DNA of 64,000 bases from Pseudomonadota bacterium (lineage in GTDB: Bacteria; Pseudomonadota; Gammaproteobacteria; Burkholderiales; Rhodocyclaceae), in the NCBI GenBank assembly GCA_018262195.1, contig JAGTRS010000038.1:1-64000 (forward strand), in the 5' to 3' direction. Position 1 is the first letter of the stretch. Each line of letters begins with the position of its first letter. A program made the position numbers and the translations under genes. A model generated the notes under the pieces. That model was not told where the DNA came from. It did not search any database and worked only from the letters and a program-made list of their open reading frames with translations. This document shows, piece by piece, positions 1-10,261 of this stretch.

Positions 1-8
1 GCACCTGT

Positions 9-93
<85 letters not shown>

Positions 94-106
94 GCAATTT
101 TGATTG

Positions 107-134
107 AAGGCCTTGTTTAAACAAGGCCTTTTTT
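107..134 (+). terminator. Rho-independent terminator of tRNA-Leu
   Basis: A perfect 24-bp palindrome (107-130) centred on TTTAAA is followed by further T residues to 134. It lies directly downstream of the tRNA CCA end and fits an intrinsic terminator for the tRNA transcript. Confidence 0.85.
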
Positions 135-280
135 CATTTCCGGCCGAAGTTTCTCTCGCCCCCCCGCCAAAAATCACTGCTGCCGTAACAATTGCTCACA
201 CATCCGTACACAACGCGAGTCATCGCATGCTCCGGCGGAACGTTATTCGGCTTGTCCAAACGACATATTTGAGCCGAACC

Positions 281-664
281 ATGAAAAAGACTACTGCCCT
301 CTGCATCGCCGCTGCCCTGGCCATGACCATCAATACGTCGGCACAGGCCGACTGGGGCCATCGCCACGGCGGTTTCCGCCCACCGATGCCCATGCACGGA
401 CACCATCATCGCGGTGGCTCGGGCTGGGTCGGGCCTGCCGCTGTCTTAGCGATTGCAGGCATGGCAATCGGCGCGGCTGCCTACAGCAACGCTTACGCCG
501 CCCCCGCACAGGTCTATTCCGCTCCGGTTTATGCGCCACCAGCCCCGGTCTACGCGGCCCCACCGGCTCGCAGCGGTATGTGGTACTACTGCGGCTCATC
601 TGACCAATACTACCCCTACACCAACGCCTGCCCGGAAGGCTGGCAGGCTGTGCCGGCTCGCTAG
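281..664 (+). CDS. Small exported Gly/His/Pro/Tyr-rich protein with C-terminal WYYC...CPEGW motif
   Basis: The protein has 127 residues. ATG 281 is preferred to the upstream in-frame start at 104, which lies in the tRNA terminator, because it begins a clean signal peptide (about 23 residues, ending SAQA before DWGH). The mature part has a His/Gly-rich stretch, one hydrophobic Ala/Gly segment (about 48-66), an Ala-Pro-Tyr repeat region (about 70-95) and a C-terminal domain with two cysteines in the pattern WYYC(x)n-YYPY(x)4-CPEGW. That C-terminal pattern recurs in small envelope proteins of proteobacteria; its function is unknown. Periplasmic or membrane-associated location is inferred. Confidence 0.75.
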   Translation: MKKTTALCIAAALAMTINTSAQADWGHRHGGFRPPMPMHGHHHRGGSGWVGPAAVLAIAGMAIGAAAYSNAYAAPAQVYSAPVYAPPAPVYAAPPARSGMWYYCGSSDQYYPYTNACPEGWQAVPAR

Positions 665-671
665 AATAGAA

Positions 672-692
672 AACGGGCCCGATGGGCCCGTT
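672..692. terminator. Bidirectional terminator hairpin
   Basis: AACGGGCCC (672-680) pairs with GGGCCCGTT (684-692) around a 3-base loop. It sits between the convergent exported-protein gene and purA and can serve both strands, although the T tracts are short. Confidence 0.65.
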
Positions 693-716
693 CTTCATGG
701 CATCCGGCAAAAAGAA

Positions 717-2024
717 TTAGTTGAACGGATGCTGCTTGAGGATGGTCTCGTCACGCTCCGGACCAGTAGACACGATGGCGATCGGCACTTCGCAGAGCTC
801 TTCCAGACGGTTCAGGTAGGCTTGTGCGTTCACCGGCAAGTCTTCCCAGCGCTTGACGCGGAAGGTCGTGCCTTCCCAGCCCGGCATGGTTTCATAGATC
901 GGCACACAACGGGCCACGTCGTCGGCACCGATGGGCAGCAGGTCGACCACCTTGTCACCAAGCTGGTAGCTGGTACAAATCTTGATTTCCTTCAGGCCGT
1001 CCAGAACATCGAGCTTGGTAATGCACAAACCGGTCAGACCGTTGATCCGGGCAGAGCGGCGCAGCAAAGCCGCATCGAACCAGCCGCAGCGGCGCTTGCG
1101 ACCGGTTACCGTGCCAAACTCCTTGCCTACGGAGAACATCTGGTGACCCGGTGTACCCTCGGCATCGATATCCAGTTCGCTCGGGAAGGGGCCGCCACCA
1201 ACGCGGGTACAGTAGGCCTTGGTGATTCCCAGCACGTAATGCAGCATGCCCGGGCCGATACCGGCTCCGGCCGCTGCCTGGCCAGCAACACAGTTGGAGG
1301 ACGTAACGAATGGATAGGTACCATGATCGATGTCGAGCAAGGTGCCCTGAGCGCCTTCGAACAACATGTTGTGACCGGCCCTATTGGCGTCGTAAAGCGC
1401 GGCTGATACATCAACGACCATCGGCTTGATCAGTTCGGCATCAGCCATCGCCTGATCGTAAACCGTCTGGAAATCCACTGCTTCGGCCTTGAAATACTGG
1501 GTCAAAACAAAATTGTGGTATTCGAGCACTTCCTTCAGCTTCTCGGCAAAGCGCTCCGGATGGAACAGGTCATAGACACGCAAGCCGCGGCGGGAAACCT
1601 TGTCCTCATAGGTCGGGCCAATACCCTTGCCGGTCGTGCCAATTTTCTTGTCACCTGCCTTGGCGGCTTCGCGCGCCTGATCTATAGCCGAGTGATACGG
1701 CAGAATCAGTGGGCATCCCGGACTGATCTTCAGACGGGAACGGACGTCGATACCGCCCTTTTCCAGCTCTGCGATTTCAGATATCAGGTGATGGATGTCG
1801 AGCACGACACCGTTCCCGATGTAGCATTCAACACCATCGCGCACGATGCCGGATGGAACCAGATTCAGCTTATAGACATTCTCGCCGACGACCAGCGTAT
1901 GGCCGGCGTTATGGCCGCCCTGAAAACGCACCACGCCCTTGGCGTGATCGGTGAGCCAGTCGACGATCTTGCCCTTACCCTCGTCGCCCCATTGGGTGCC
2001 CACCACGATGACATTCTTGGCCAT
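717..2024 (-). CDS. purA: Adenylosuccinate synthetase
   Basis: The enzyme catalyses the GTP-dependent joining of IMP and aspartate to adenylosuccinate, the first committed step from IMP to AMP, in the cytoplasm. It has 435 residues, the usual family length. The N-terminal phosphate-binding loop [11 protein letters not shown] (residues 9-19) and the GGHNAGHT segment are intact, as are the later GTxKRRCGW-like and TKLDVLDGL segments. A TTG three codons upstream is possible, but the ATG at 2024 has AGAGGA seven bases before it and gives the usual MAKN start. It lies just after hisZ, with only two bases between the hisZ stop codon and the purA ATG, so the two are probably co-transcribed. Confidence 0.97.
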   Translation of the reverse strand: MAKNVIVVGTQWGDEGKGKIVDWLTDHAKGVVRFQGGHNAGHTLVVGENVYKLNLVPSGIVRDGVECYIGNGVVLDIHHLISEIAELEKGGIDVRSRLKISPGCPLILPYHSAIDQAREAAKAGDKKIGTTGKGIGPTYEDKVSRRGLRVYDLFHPERFAEKLKEVLEYHNFVLTQYFKAEAVDFQTVYDQAMADAELIKPMVVDVSAALYDANRAGHNMLFEGAQGTLLDIDHGTYPFVTSSNCVAGQAAAGAGIGPGMLHYVLGITKAYCTRVGGGPFPSELDIDAEGTPGHQMFSVGKEFGTVTGRKRRCGWFDAALLRRSARINGLTGLCITKLDVLDGLKEIKICTSYQLGDKVVDLLPIGADDVARCVPIYETMPGWEGTTFRVKRWEDLPVNAQAYLNRLEELCEVPIAIVSTGPERDETILKQHPFN

Positions 2025-2026
2025 AT

Positions 2027-3181
2027 TCAATCCTCTTGTATTGCTTCAATAATCCAGTGTTCGCCGACTAGCGCCAACTTGCGATCGCAGAGCGGACCTT
2101 CGCACGCAGTTTCACCAAGCAGCAGTTCGACGACGATTTCACCTTGTTCACGCAGGGCCGCAATATGTGCCGCCAGACGCTTGTCCGTTCCGACATGGGG
2201 TGCAAGGATCGCGCCATTTGATTTGCCGACAGGTGCCAGGCGCGCAACTTCGCGCATATCCATCGAAAAGCCCGTAGCGGGACGAGCCCGACCGAACGCC
2301 TTGCCAGCACCATCGTAGCGACCGCCCAGTGCAATAGCTGCCGGATACCCCTCACAATAGGCGGCAAAGACCACGCCATTGTGATAGTGATAACCACGCA
2401 GATCAGAAAGATCGATTGAGAAAGGTAGCTCTGGCGCGCCGGTCAGCAGGTGACGCAAGCCTTCCAGTGCGGCGGTGATTGCTGGCAACGGCGGCAATTC
2501 GGCAGCCGCTCGTTCCAGAACATCCGCTCCGCCGTATAGCTGCGGCAGGCGCTGCAGCGCTTCGCGATAAGGCGACGGTACATCGGCGCAGGCCTCGATC
2601 AGCCCTGGTACGTCCTTGGTCTGTAAGAGGCTCAAGACGTTGTCTTCGGCCTCTTGCGGCAAACCGGCTGCTTCAGCCAATGCGCGGAAGATGCCGACAT
2701 GCCCGAGGTCGATACGACTGATCGGTAGCTTGATCTGTTCGAAAGCCCCGGCCATCAGTCGAATGACATCAAGATCGGCGGCAATGCCGGCGTAACCGTA
2801 GAGCTCGGCGCCAATCTGCAGGGGCTCACGACCTGCGGAAATCGTCGCCGGAAGGGTATGCAACACACTTCCGCAGTAGCAGAGACGAGTCACACCTTGA
2901 TGGTTAAGAAGATGCGCATCAATACGAGCCGCCTGTGGCGTTATATCAGCCCGCACCCCCATGGTCCGACCGGAAAGCTGATCAACCAGCTTGAAAGTAC
3001 GCAGTTTCAGATCCTGCCCAGCACCGGTCAGCAAAGACTCGAGATATTCGAGCATCGGCGGCATGACCAGTTCGAAACCGCGGCCACGAAAATGATCAAG
3101 AACGGTACGGCGCAAGCGCTCGACGCGTGCAGCCTCTGCAGGCAAGGCATCGGCAAGGTATTCGGGTAACAGCCAGTTCAT
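2027..3181 (-). CDS. hisZ: ATP phosphoribosyltransferase regulatory subunit
   Basis: HisZ is a histidyl-tRNA synthetase paralogue with no aminoacylation role. It pairs with short-form HisG to make the active, histidine-inhibited first enzyme of histidine synthesis. The 384-residue protein has the class II synthetase core: motif 1-like region (residues 15-50), motif 2-like [15 protein letters not shown] and the glycine-rich [14 protein letters not shown] motif 3-like segment. It lacks a C-terminal anticodon-binding domain of the HisS type. The bona fide hisS is at 10262-11551. The start overlaps the preceding DUF2065 gene by four bases. HisG is not in this window. Confidence 0.95.
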   Translation of the reverse strand: MNWLLPEYLADALPAEAARVERLRRTVLDHFRGRGFELVMPPMLEYLESLLTGAGQDLKLRTFKLVDQLSGRTMGVRADITPQAARIDAHLLNHQGVTRLCYCGSVLHTLPATISAGREPLQIGAELYGYAGIAADLDVIRLMAGAFEQIKLPISRIDLGHVGIFRALAEAAGLPQEAEDNVLSLLQTKDVPGLIEACADVPSPYREALQRLPQLYGGADVLERAAAELPPLPAITAALEGLRHLLTGAPELPFSIDLSDLRGYHYHNGVVFAAYCEGYPAAIALGGRYDGAGKAFGRARPATGFSMDMREVARLAPVGKSNGAILAPHVGTDKRLAAHIAALREQGEIVVELLLGETACEGPLCDRKLALVGEHWIIEAIQED

Positions 3182-3363
3182 GAGAAAAAGATCAGAAGGA
3201 TCAGGCCAATCAGCATCGAAGTCAGGCCCACGAAGCGAATCTGCCCATCCGAAAATTGTATGAGACGGCGAAAGGTTTCACGCCATGCCGCCGGTGCAAT
3301 AAAAGGCATCAGACCTTCAAGCACAAGCATCAACGCAAAGGCAAGAAGTATGGTGGAAGTCAT
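3178..3363 (-). CDS. DUF2065 (YjeT-like) small inner-membrane protein
   Basis: The protein has 61 residues and two hydrophobic segments (about 3-22 and 43-60) separated by a short polar loop containing WRETFRRL. It matches the DUF2065/YjeT family, which usually sits beside hflC in gammaproteobacteria and betaproteobacteria. It overlaps both hflC (four bases upstream) and hisZ (four bases downstream), so translation is probably coupled. Function is not established; membrane location is inferred from the two helices. Confidence 0.85.
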   Translation of the reverse strand: MTSTILLAFALMLVLEGLMPFIAPAAWRETFRRLIQFSDGQIRFVGLTSMLIGLILLIFFS

Positions 3364-4247
3364 TTAGCCTTGTCATTCCCGCGCCCGACCCCCTTCATAT
3401 ACTTGAAGAAATCGGAGTTGGGCTCAAGAACCAGCACGTCGCTCCGGCTCTTGAAGCTGCCGCGATAGGCCTCGAGACTGCGATAGAACGCATAAAACTC
3501 GGGGTTCTGACCAAAAGCCTGGGCGTAGGTATTGGTGGCTTTGGCATCACCCTCACCCTTGATCTTCTGGGCATCACGATAAGCCTCGGCAATGATGATT
3601 TCGCGTTGGCGGTCTGCGTCGGCACGAATCTTCTCGGCCTCGGCGGAACCCTCAGAGCGCAATTCGTTGGCGACTCGCTTGCGTTCTGCTTCCATGCGAC
3701 GATAGACCGCCTCGCTGACTTCGGTCGGCAATTCGACGCGCTTTACACGGACATCGACAATCTGCACACCAATCTTGCGAGCATCGGCATCAGCCTTTTC
3801 ACGCATCTGGTCCATGATCTTGTCTCGCTCGCCGGATACCACGTCATGCACAGTGCGTTTACCGAACTCCTCGCGCAGACCAGCATTGACTGTCTGGTTC
3901 AGACGGGTCTTGGCACGCGACTCATCGCCGCCCACCGAGATGTAATAGAGCTTCGGATCAACGATGCGCCACTTGATGTAGGAATCGACCAGTACGTTCT
4001 TCTTTTCCGAAGTGATGAAACGTTCAGGCTCGTTGTTATCGAGCGTGATGATGCGCTTTTCGAAGTAGCGCACATTCTGAACCATCGGCACCTTGAAGTA
4101 GAGCCCTGGCTCGGCGATTGCTCGCTTGACTTCGCCCAACTGGAAAACCACGGCGTACTGACGCTGATCGACAGTAAAGATCGACATTGCCAGCACCACC
4201 AGTACTGTGGCAATCACGATGCCCAGCAAATTAATACGCGGACTCAT
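3360..4247 (-). CDS. hflC: Protease modulator HflC (SPFH/prohibitin family)
   Basis: HflC and HflK form a large inner-membrane SPFH cage that surrounds and modulates the FtsH protease. The 295-residue protein has one N-terminal transmembrane helix (about 8-27), the SPFH/band-7 domain (about 28-200) and an Ala/Glu-rich coiled-coil region with the family segment ERKRVANELRSEGSAEAEKI. ATG 4247 overlaps the hflK stop codon (TGATG) and follows a GAGGGG ribosome-binding site; the codon immediately before it is TTG and less likely. It is part of hfq-hflX-hflK-hflC. Confidence 0.95.
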   Translation of the reverse strand: MSPRINLLGIVIATVLVVLAMSIFTVDQRQYAVVFQLGEVKRAIAEPGLYFKVPMVQNVRYFEKRIITLDNNEPERFITSEKKNVLVDSYIKWRIVDPKLYYISVGGDESRAKTRLNQTVNAGLREEFGKRTVHDVVSGERDKIMDQMREKADADARKIGVQIVDVRVKRVELPTEVSEAVYRRMEAERKRVANELRSEGSAEAEKIRADADRQREIIIAEAYRDAQKIKGEGDAKATNTYAQAFGQNPEFYAFYRSLEAYRGSFKSRSDVLVLEPNSDFFKYMKGVGRGNDKAK

Positions 4248-5557
4248 CAACGCCCCTCCCGATCACGCGAGCGCAACGAACCCTCGCGCGAACTCTGACT
4301 ATATGAACCACCACCTACCTTGGGGGCACTTTCCAGTTGCGGCGGCGCGTCGGACGATAGCGGCGCCGAAGGACGCACCGTCGAAGGTGCAACCGAAGCC
4401 TCAGGTGCAGCCTGTGCAGCGGTTGCCGCGCCGGTTGCCTGCATCAACTTGTCAAGTGGCAGATACAGCAGATTGCCCTGCCCCTTGGCATCGATCATCA
4501 CCTTGCTGGTGTTGGAGTAAATCTGCTGCATGGTTTCCAGATACATGCGCTGACGCGTCACTTCCGGCGCCTTGGCGTATTCGGTCAACACCTGCTTGAA
4601 GCGTGAGGCATCGCCTTCTGCCGAGGAAATCACGCGCTGCTTGTAGCCGTTAGCTTCTTCAAGCAGGCGGGCAGCTGTACCCTTGGCCTTCGGAATCACA
4701 TCATTGGCGTAGGCCTGCCCCTCGTTCTTCTGGCGCTCACGATCCTGACCAGCCTTGACTGCATCATCGAAAGCCGATTGAACCTGTTCGGGAGGCTGCG
4801 CATTCTGCATCGTCACCTTGGAAATCAGGATGCCGCTCTGGTAGCGGTCGAGGATGTCCTGCATCAGCTTGGAGGCCTGGGTAGCAATCTGCTCACGACC
4901 TTCATAGAGCACAAAGTCCATCTTGCTCTTGCCAACAATCTCGCGAACCGCCGTTTCGGCGGCCCCCATCACCGCCTCATCTGTAGAGCGGTTGTTGAAC
5001 AGATACTCGACGGGGTCTTTCAAGATGTACTGAACCGCGAATTGAATGTTCACGATGTTTTCATCATCGGTCAGCATCAGGGCTTCTTTCAGCACCTTGT
5101 TGCGTTCGGTGCCGCGATAGCCGATTTCGATGGTACGCACGCCGGTCAGGTTGACCAACTCGTGTGACTGAATCGGATAGGGCAGACGCCAGCGCAAACC
5201 TGGCTCGGTCGCCTCCTTGAAACTGCCGAACTGGAGCACCAGGCCACGCTGAGAGGCATCGACAATATAGAAACCCGAGGCCAACCAGACAACGGCAGCC
5301 AATCCCGCCAGAAGACCCAAGCCACCACCGAGAAATTTCGGGTTGAAATCGATGTTCGGCATGCGAGGGCCATCGCCACCACCATTGCCGCCGCCTCCGC
5401 CCTTCTTGCCGAACATGCCGGACAATTTGCGATTGAAGTCGCGCCAAAGCTCTTCAAGATCAGGCGGGCCATCGTTGGGTCGGCGCGGACCATTGCCGTT
5501 GGGCTTGTCACCGTCACTGCTGCCACGGTTGCCCCACTGCGGGTCGTTGAGCGACAT
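4247..5557 (-). CDS. hflK: FtsH protease activity modulator HflK
   Basis: Partner of HflC in the FtsH-associated SPFH complex. The 436-residue protein begins with the family signature MSLNDPQWGNRG, which fixes the start at 5557 rather than at an in-frame codon 24 bases upstream. A Gly/Asn/Pro-rich cytoplasmic tail (residues 10-65, with a poly-Gly run) precedes the single transmembrane helix (about 75-98), then the SPFH domain and coiled coil. The C-terminal 60 residues are low-complexity Ala/Ser/Pro-rich. It lies 37 bases downstream of hflX. Confidence 0.95.
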   Translation of the reverse strand: MSLNDPQWGNRGSSDGDKPNGNGPRRPNDGPPDLEELWRDFNRKLSGMFGKKGGGGGNGGGDGPRMPNIDFNPKFLGGGLGLLAGLAAVVWLASGFYIVDASQRGLVLQFGSFKEATEPGLRWRLPYPIQSHELVNLTGVRTIEIGYRGTERNKVLKEALMLTDDENIVNIQFAVQYILKDPVEYLFNNRSTDEAVMGAAETAVREIVGKSKMDFVLYEGREQIATQASKLMQDILDRYQSGILISKVTMQNAQPPEQVQSAFDDAVKAGQDRERQKNEGQAYANDVIPKAKGTAARLLEEANGYKQRVISSAEGDASRFKQVLTEYAKAPEVTRQRMYLETMQQIYSNTSKVMIDAKGQGNLLYLPLDKLMQATGAATAAQAAPEASVAPSTVRPSAPLSSDAPPQLESAPKVGGGSYSQSSREGSLRSRDREGR

Positions 5558-5594
5558 GAAAATACCTAGAGTCGGAATCATGGATGTCGGGGAT

Positions 5595-6749
5595 TCAGGT
5601 TATGTAGTCGTGTTGTGCTTCTTGTTCGGCCTCAGCCAGTGCCTTTTTACGGGCCTGTGCCTTGGCTCGGACGTATTCGGCCAACGATTCACGCAGCAAA
5701 TCGAGACCTTCTCCAGAACGCGCACTGACGCGAACGCGCGCGATATTACCATACTCGTCCCGCTCCACTCCCGGCGAGGCATCGGTGAGATCGATCTTGT
5801 TCCAGGCAACCACCTGCCTGACAGCATCAGCACCGATTTCCTCAAGCACCTTGTTAACCTCAATCATCTGCTCATCGCGGGCATGACTGGCGCTATCAAC
5901 CACATGCAAAAGGATATCAGCATCGGTTGCCGCTTCCAGTGTGGCGTGAAAAGCATCTACCAAGGAATGCGGCAAATTTCGGATGAACCCAACGGTATCA
6001 GAAATCACGATATTGCCGGCACCTTCAATCCACAATTTACGTGAAGTCGTATCGAGTGTTGCAAACAACTGGTCAGCCGTATAAACACATGCATGGGTGA
6101 GCGCATTGAAAAGCGTCGACTTGCCAGCATTGGTATAACCGACAAGAGACACGTTCAATACATCACCTCGCCTTCGGGCTTTACGCTGAACGCCACGCTG
6201 CCTGGACAATTTGCTGAGTCGCTCTTTCAACAACTTGACGCGATTGCCAAGCAAACGCCGATCTGTTTCCAGCTGCTTTTCGCCTGGCCCCCGCATGCCG
6301 ATACCGCCTCGCTGACGCTCCAAGTGAGTCCAGCCGCGAACCAGTCGAGTCGAGAGATGTTCGAGTTGGGCGAGTTCCACCTGCAACTTGCCTTCCGCAC
6401 TGGAAGCGCGCAAGGCAAAAATATCAAGAATCAAGCTTGTGCGATCAATCACCCGGCACTGCAGTGCCCGTTCAAGATTACGTTGCTGCGCCGGAGATAG
6501 CTCATGATTAAAAATCACCAGATCGGCTTCTGCTGCAGCAATCATCGCCCCAATTTCATCAACCTTGCCTTTTCCGGCAAAGGATTTCGGATCTGGACTC
6601 TGTCGACGACCACCCACTTCAGCAACCACGACACCACCTGCGGACTCGGCCAGTAACCTGACCTCTTCCAGTTGATCTTCGAGATCAAGCTGGCCGAAAT
6701 CAAGCTGAACGATCACCGCACGTTCACCGGCGGCGGGTCGTTCAATCAT
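5595..6749 (-). CDS. hflX: Ribosome-associated GTPase HflX
   Basis: HflX binds the 50S subunit and splits or rescues stalled ribosomes under stress. The 384-residue protein has the N-terminal HflX domain (about 25-130), a coiled-coil linker (about 130-200) with GMRGPGEKQLETDRR, then a GTPase domain with G1 GYTNAGKST, G3 DTVGF and G4 NKID. The C-terminal tail is Ala/Lys/Glu-rich. It lies 63 bases downstream of hfq, as in many proteobacteria, and before hflK. Confidence 0.96.
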   Translation of the reverse strand: MIERPAAGERAVIVQLDFGQLDLEDQLEEVRLLAESAGGVVVAEVGGRRQSPDPKSFAGKGKVDEIGAMIAAAEADLVIFNHELSPAQQRNLERALQCRVIDRTSLILDIFALRASSAEGKLQVELAQLEHLSTRLVRGWTHLERQRGGIGMRGPGEKQLETDRRLLGNRVKLLKERLSKLSRQRGVQRKARRRGDVLNVSLVGYTNAGKSTLFNALTHACVYTADQLFATLDTTSRKLWIEGAGNIVISDTVGFIRNLPHSLVDAFHATLEAATDADILLHVVDSASHARDEQMIEVNKVLEEIGADAVRQVVAWNKIDLTDASPGVERDEYGNIARVRVSARSGEGLDLLRESLAEYVRAKAQARKKALAEAEQEAQHDYIT

Positions 6750-6812
6750 TGGCGATACCTGAAATATTGGGAGCCGACCCGCCGATCCGGCGGGCCTGAG
6801 GACAGTAGACGA

Positions 6813-7049
6813 TTATTCCGCCGCCTGTTCCTGCTGAAGGTTAACCGGACGAGCCGGAACCACCGTAGAGATGGCGTGCTTGTATACCATCTGCGTAACC
6901 GTATTCTTGAGCAGCACGACATACTGGTCGAACGACTCAACCTGGCCCTGCAATTTGATCCCATTTACCAGGTAGATCGAAACGGGAACGTGCTCACGGC
7001 GAAGAGCGTTGAGGAAGGGGTCTTGTAAAAGTTGCCCTTTGTTGCTCAT
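6813..7049 (-). CDS. hfq: RNA chaperone Hfq
   Basis: Hfq is a ring hexamer that pairs small RNAs with mRNAs. The 78-residue protein has the Sm1 motif ([19 protein letters not shown]) and the Sm2 motif (VYKHAIST), and the N-terminal [11 protein letters not shown] segment that shapes the proximal RNA face. The C-terminal tail is short (about 12 residues beyond the Sm core), as usual in betaproteobacteria. The 80-base gap to der contains a 12-bp palindrome CCCAAATTTGGG at 7094-7105 of unknown role. Confidence 0.98.
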   Translation of the reverse strand: MSNKGQLLQDPFLNALRREHVPVSIYLVNGIKLQGQVESFDQYVVLLKNTVTQMVYKHAISTVVPARPVNLQQEQAAE

Positions 7050-7129
7050 GGTGTGGACTCCATGGTGGTAGTTGTTATGAGGGTCCTAATGTACCCAAAT
7101 TTGGGGGGTGATGCTAAAAAATTTACAGA

Positions 7130-8461
7130 TTATTTCTTGTCTTTGTCAGCAAACGGATTCTTGCCGGTCACGAACTGAATACGCAATGGCGTTCCCTGCA
7201 ATTTAAAGGCTTCGCGGAACGTATGCTCCAGATAGCGACGGTAGCTGTCGGTCACTTGATCAACCGCACTGCCGTGAATAACGATGATCGGTGGATTGGA
7301 GCCCCCTTGATGGGCATAACGCGGCTTCGGGCGGAAAAGACCATGCTTGGCCGGCGCCTGCTTCGCCACCGCATCAATCAGAACGCGAGTGAGGCGCGGC
7401 GTAGTCATCTTGGACATCGCGGCTGCATAGGCTGAGTCAACTGAGCGGAACATCCCTTCCAGGCCGATGTTGTCACGTGCTGAAATGAAGTGGAATTTGG
7501 CAAAATCCAGGAATTTCAGCTTGCGCTGCAAAATCTGCCGCGTCTGTTCACGCGTGTAGGCATCAAGGCCATCCCACTTGTTAATGGCAACCACTAGGGC
7601 GCGACCGCTTTGCACGACGAAATCGGCAATATGGGCGTCCTGATCAGAGACATCGGCCTGCGCATCGACCATCAGAATGACCACATTGGCATCTTCGATG
7701 GACTGCAGGGTTTTCACCACCGAGAATTTCTCGATCGCTTCGAAAACCTTGCCACGCTTGCGCATGCCGGCCGTATCGACCAGGACGTACTTGCGACCAC
7801 CGCGTTCGAAATCGATCTCGATCGAGTCGCGCGTCGTTCCTGGGGCATCGAAGGCGATAACGCGCTCTTCACCGAGCAAGGTGTTGATCAGCGTGGATTT
7901 GCCAACGTTTGGCCGACCAACGATAGCGACGCGAACGGAATCAGAGTGCCATTCATCCTCTTCTGGTTCAGGAAAACTCTCCAGTGCCATCTCGACCAGA
8001 CCGCGGATACCTTCACCGTGGGCGGCAGAAATGGCATTGGGTTCGCCCAGGCCAAGCTCATGGAATTCCGCCTCAACCATGCCGGAATTCATGCCTTCAG
8101 CCTTGTTGACCGCGACAAACACCGGGCGATCAATTCGCCGCAGCTTGTTGGCGATCTCCTTGTCGTGAGGAGTCAGACCGCTACGGCCATCCACCACGAA
8201 AATGATGGCATCGGCTTCGGCGATTGCCTGCTCGGTCTGGCGCGCCATCTCGTGCAGGATGCCTTCCTTGACCAGAGGTTCGAAACCGCCGGTATCGACA
8301 ACCAGATAGGGCTTCTTGCCCAGCTTTCCATGACCGTAATGACGATCACGGGTAAGGCCGGGCATATCGGCAACGATAGCATCGCGCGACTTGGTCAGTC
8401 GGTTGAAAAGTGTCGATTTGCCGACATTGGGTCGGCCAACCAGTACGAGCGTAGGTTTCAT
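7130..8461 (-). CDS. der: Ribosome assembly GTPase Der (EngA)
   Basis: Der is an essential tandem-GTPase needed for maturation of the 50S subunit. The 443-residue protein contains two complete G domains, each with a [10 protein letters not shown]-loop (residues 8-16 and about 182-190), DTGG/DTAG G3 motifs and NKAE/NKWD G4 motifs, followed by the C-terminal KH-like domain (about 355-435). The first codon overlaps the bamB stop by four bases, the bamB-der arrangement known from many proteobacteria. Confidence 0.98.
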   Translation of the reverse strand: MKPTLVLVGRPNVGKSTLFNRLTKSRDAIVADMPGLTRDRHYGHGKLGKKPYLVVDTGGFEPLVKEGILHEMARQTEQAIAEADAIIFVVDGRSGLTPHDKEIANKLRRIDRPVFVAVNKAEGMNSGMVEAEFHELGLGEPNAISAAHGEGIRGLVEMALESFPEPEEDEWHSDSVRVAIVGRPNVGKSTLINTLLGEERVIAFDAPGTTRDSIEIDFERGGRKYVLVDTAGMRKRGKVFEAIEKFSVVKTLQSIEDANVVILMVDAQADVSDQDAHIADFVVQSGRALVVAINKWDGLDAYTREQTRQILQRKLKFLDFAKFHFISARDNIGLEGMFRSVDSAYAAAMSKMTTPRLTRVLIDAVAKQAPAKHGLFRPKPRYAHQGGSNPPIIVIHGSAVDQVTDSYRRYLEHTFREAFKLQGTPLRIQFVTGKNPFADKDKK

Positions 8462-9618
8462 TGAGCCTCGATTGCGCTCACGCTACCACCGGAGGTTTGA
8501 ACCAGAACCGAGGAACCGAGCAGTTGAAGAGGCGCGCGAACCGGCGTGCCATCGGTTTTCTGGCGCGCGGCAAAGCTGCCATCTTCACGAGAAAGGAAAT
8601 GCACGATGCCTTCGGCATCTGCCACGACCACCAGACCACGCCGAATGACTGGCGCAGAAAGGCGACGGTTTTTCAGTTTGTCCTGCTTCCACAAACTGCT
8701 GCCAGAAAGACGATCGAGGCCATAAACGACACCCTTGTCATCGGTCACGAACAGATAGCGGCCATCCATGGCGAGGCCGGAGACCGAGGAAATGTCACGC
8801 GACCAGACCATTGCACCGCCCTGCCCCATGTCGAAGCAGGCAACACGCCCCTGAAAGGCCACGGCACAAATCTGACGACCGTCGATAACCGGCGAGGCGA
8901 CGATATCGGCGACTCGATCGAGCTCGGTAGCGCCCTTCGGCAAGGCCACGGCTCCTTCCCAGACGGGAGCTCCGTTCTGCAAAGCCAGCGCAACGAGCTT
9001 GCCACCAGGGTAGCCGACGAACAAATAGCGATCGGCAAATACCGGCGAACCGGCACTACGTACGGACAACGGGGGTGTAGCACGCTGATAGGCCCATTTC
9101 CGCCCACCGTCGCCAGCGTCGAGCAGGAAAACCTGATTGTCGCCACTTTTCACGGCAACGCCGTCTTCGCCAACTGTTGGCGCCGCGAGAACCTCACTCG
9201 ATACCCGAGCTTTCCACAGCACTTTGCCGTCCTCTGCCGAAAACGCCAGGACTTCGCCTTTCGGCGTCGCAACCACGACTAGACGCGCATTGGCACCAAC
9301 ACCGGCCGACAAGGGCTGACCCGCATCTATCTTCCAGATGGTCTTCCCGTCCTCAATCTTGCTGACCATGCCATTGGCGCCAGCAACGTAGACCGTGTTA
9401 TCGACAACTGCAGGCGTAAAGCTGTAGTTCCCGGCCTTGCTAACGCTCGTCGACCATAAGGTGCGCACGTCGGCAGTCGCAACAAGCGGCGGCAAAGGGG
9501 CCATTTTCGGAGCAGAACTGGCGAACGGATTGATCGCATCCAATCCGTCAGAAATTGTGGCGCAACCGCTCAGCAGTAATCCGGCGGCGGCTAACATGGC
9601 GATCAGCTGGCGTGACAT
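8458..9618 (-). CDS. bamB: Outer-membrane assembly lipoprotein BamB
   Basis: BamB is a lipoprotein of the BAM complex that inserts beta-barrel proteins into the outer membrane. The 386-residue protein starts with a lipoprotein signal peptide with lipobox LSGC (Cys 19). The rest is an eight-bladed PQQ-like beta-propeller, seen as repeated GxVxALDxxTGxxxW-type blades such as [12 protein letters not shown] and [12 protein letters not shown]. Its start overlaps the yfgM stop by one base and its stop overlaps der. Confidence 0.95.
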   Translation of the reverse strand: MSRQLIAMLAAAGLLLSGCATISDGLDAINPFASSAPKMAPLPPLVATADVRTLWSTSVSKAGNYSFTPAVVDNTVYVAGANGMVSKIEDGKTIWKIDAGQPLSAGVGANARLVVVATPKGEVLAFSAEDGKVLWKARVSSEVLAAPTVGEDGVAVKSGDNQVFLLDAGDGGRKWAYQRATPPLSVRSAGSPVFADRYLFVGYPGGKLVALALQNGAPVWEGAVALPKGATELDRVADIVASPVIDGRQICAVAFQGRVACFDMGQGGAMVWSRDISSVSGLAMDGRYLFVTDDKGVVYGLDRLSGSSLWKQDKLKNRRLSAPVIRRGLVVVADAEGIVHFLSREDGSFAARQKTDGTPVRAPLQLLGSSVLVQTSGGSVSAIEAQ

Positions 9619-10256
9619 CAGGCTGCCTCACCCAAGCCGTCGAGTTTCTGCTGCAGCAGTTCACGACCGGCTCCCTGCTTGCCAACCATCTTATCCAGCG
9701 CTGCCTTGTAGGCAGTCCGTGCCTCGGGCTTTTTACCTTGTGCAGCCAATACGTCGCCCTTCAATTCCAGGAAGCGTGCATCGAAAACTGGTGCATGTGT
9801 CGCATCAAGGTTCTTGATCGCCTCATCGTAGGCCTTCTCGTCCAGTTGCACGGCGGCCAGGCGGAGGCGCGCTAGATCCTTGACCTCGTCCTTGCCGTTT
9901 TCTGCCACCCAGCTCAACTGGGTCTTGGCAGTCTTCAGATCACCCGCTTCAAAAGATTGCTTGGCGGCAAGCATCGCCCCCAGAGCAGCGTAGTTGGTTC
10001 CACCAAATTTTTCAGCCAGCTCGCCTGCTGCCGCCTTGACCTTCTGAGCGTCGCCAACAGCTGCCGCCTGCTCGAGCACGCCATAGATCGCCGAGGCCTT
10101 TGCGGCCTGACCACCCTGATACCAGTTCCAACCCTGCCACCCGATCGCTGCCAGCGATGCCGCGACGATCACGCCTGTCACGAGGTTGCCGTACATTTTC
10201 CACCAGGTTTTCAGAGTATCGATCTGTTCCTGTTCTTCGAGGTCGTAATGCGCCAT
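9618..10256 (-). CDS. YfgM-like tetratricopeptide membrane protein
   Basis: The protein has 212 residues. A short cytoplasmic N-terminus (MAHYDLEEQEQIDTLKTWW) precedes one transmembrane helix (about 22-44) and a periplasmic TPR-like helical region (about 50-210). The family (TPR_21, YfgM) acts with the Sec translocon-linked chaperone network in E. coli and usually lies between hisS and bamB, as it does here. A GAGGAA ribosome-binding site lies eight bases before ATG, inside the end of hisS. Periplasmic chaperone function is inferred by family. Confidence 0.9.
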   Translation of the reverse strand: MAHYDLEEQEQIDTLKTWWKMYGNLVTGVIVAASLAAIGWQGWNWYQGGQAAKASAIYGVLEQAAAVGDAQKVKAAAGELAEKFGGTNYAALGAMLAAKQSFEAGDLKTAKTQLSWVAENGKDEVKDLARLRLAAVQLDEKAYDEAIKNLDATHAPVFDARFLELKGDVLAAQGKKPEARTAYKAALDKMVGKQGAGRELLQQKLDGLGEAA

Positions 10257-10261
10257 GCTGC

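Noticed and set aside
7094-7105. CCCAAATTTGGG palindrome between hfq and der as an operator or terminator
   Set aside because: It is a short perfect palindrome but has no T-run, and I see no matching copy elsewhere.
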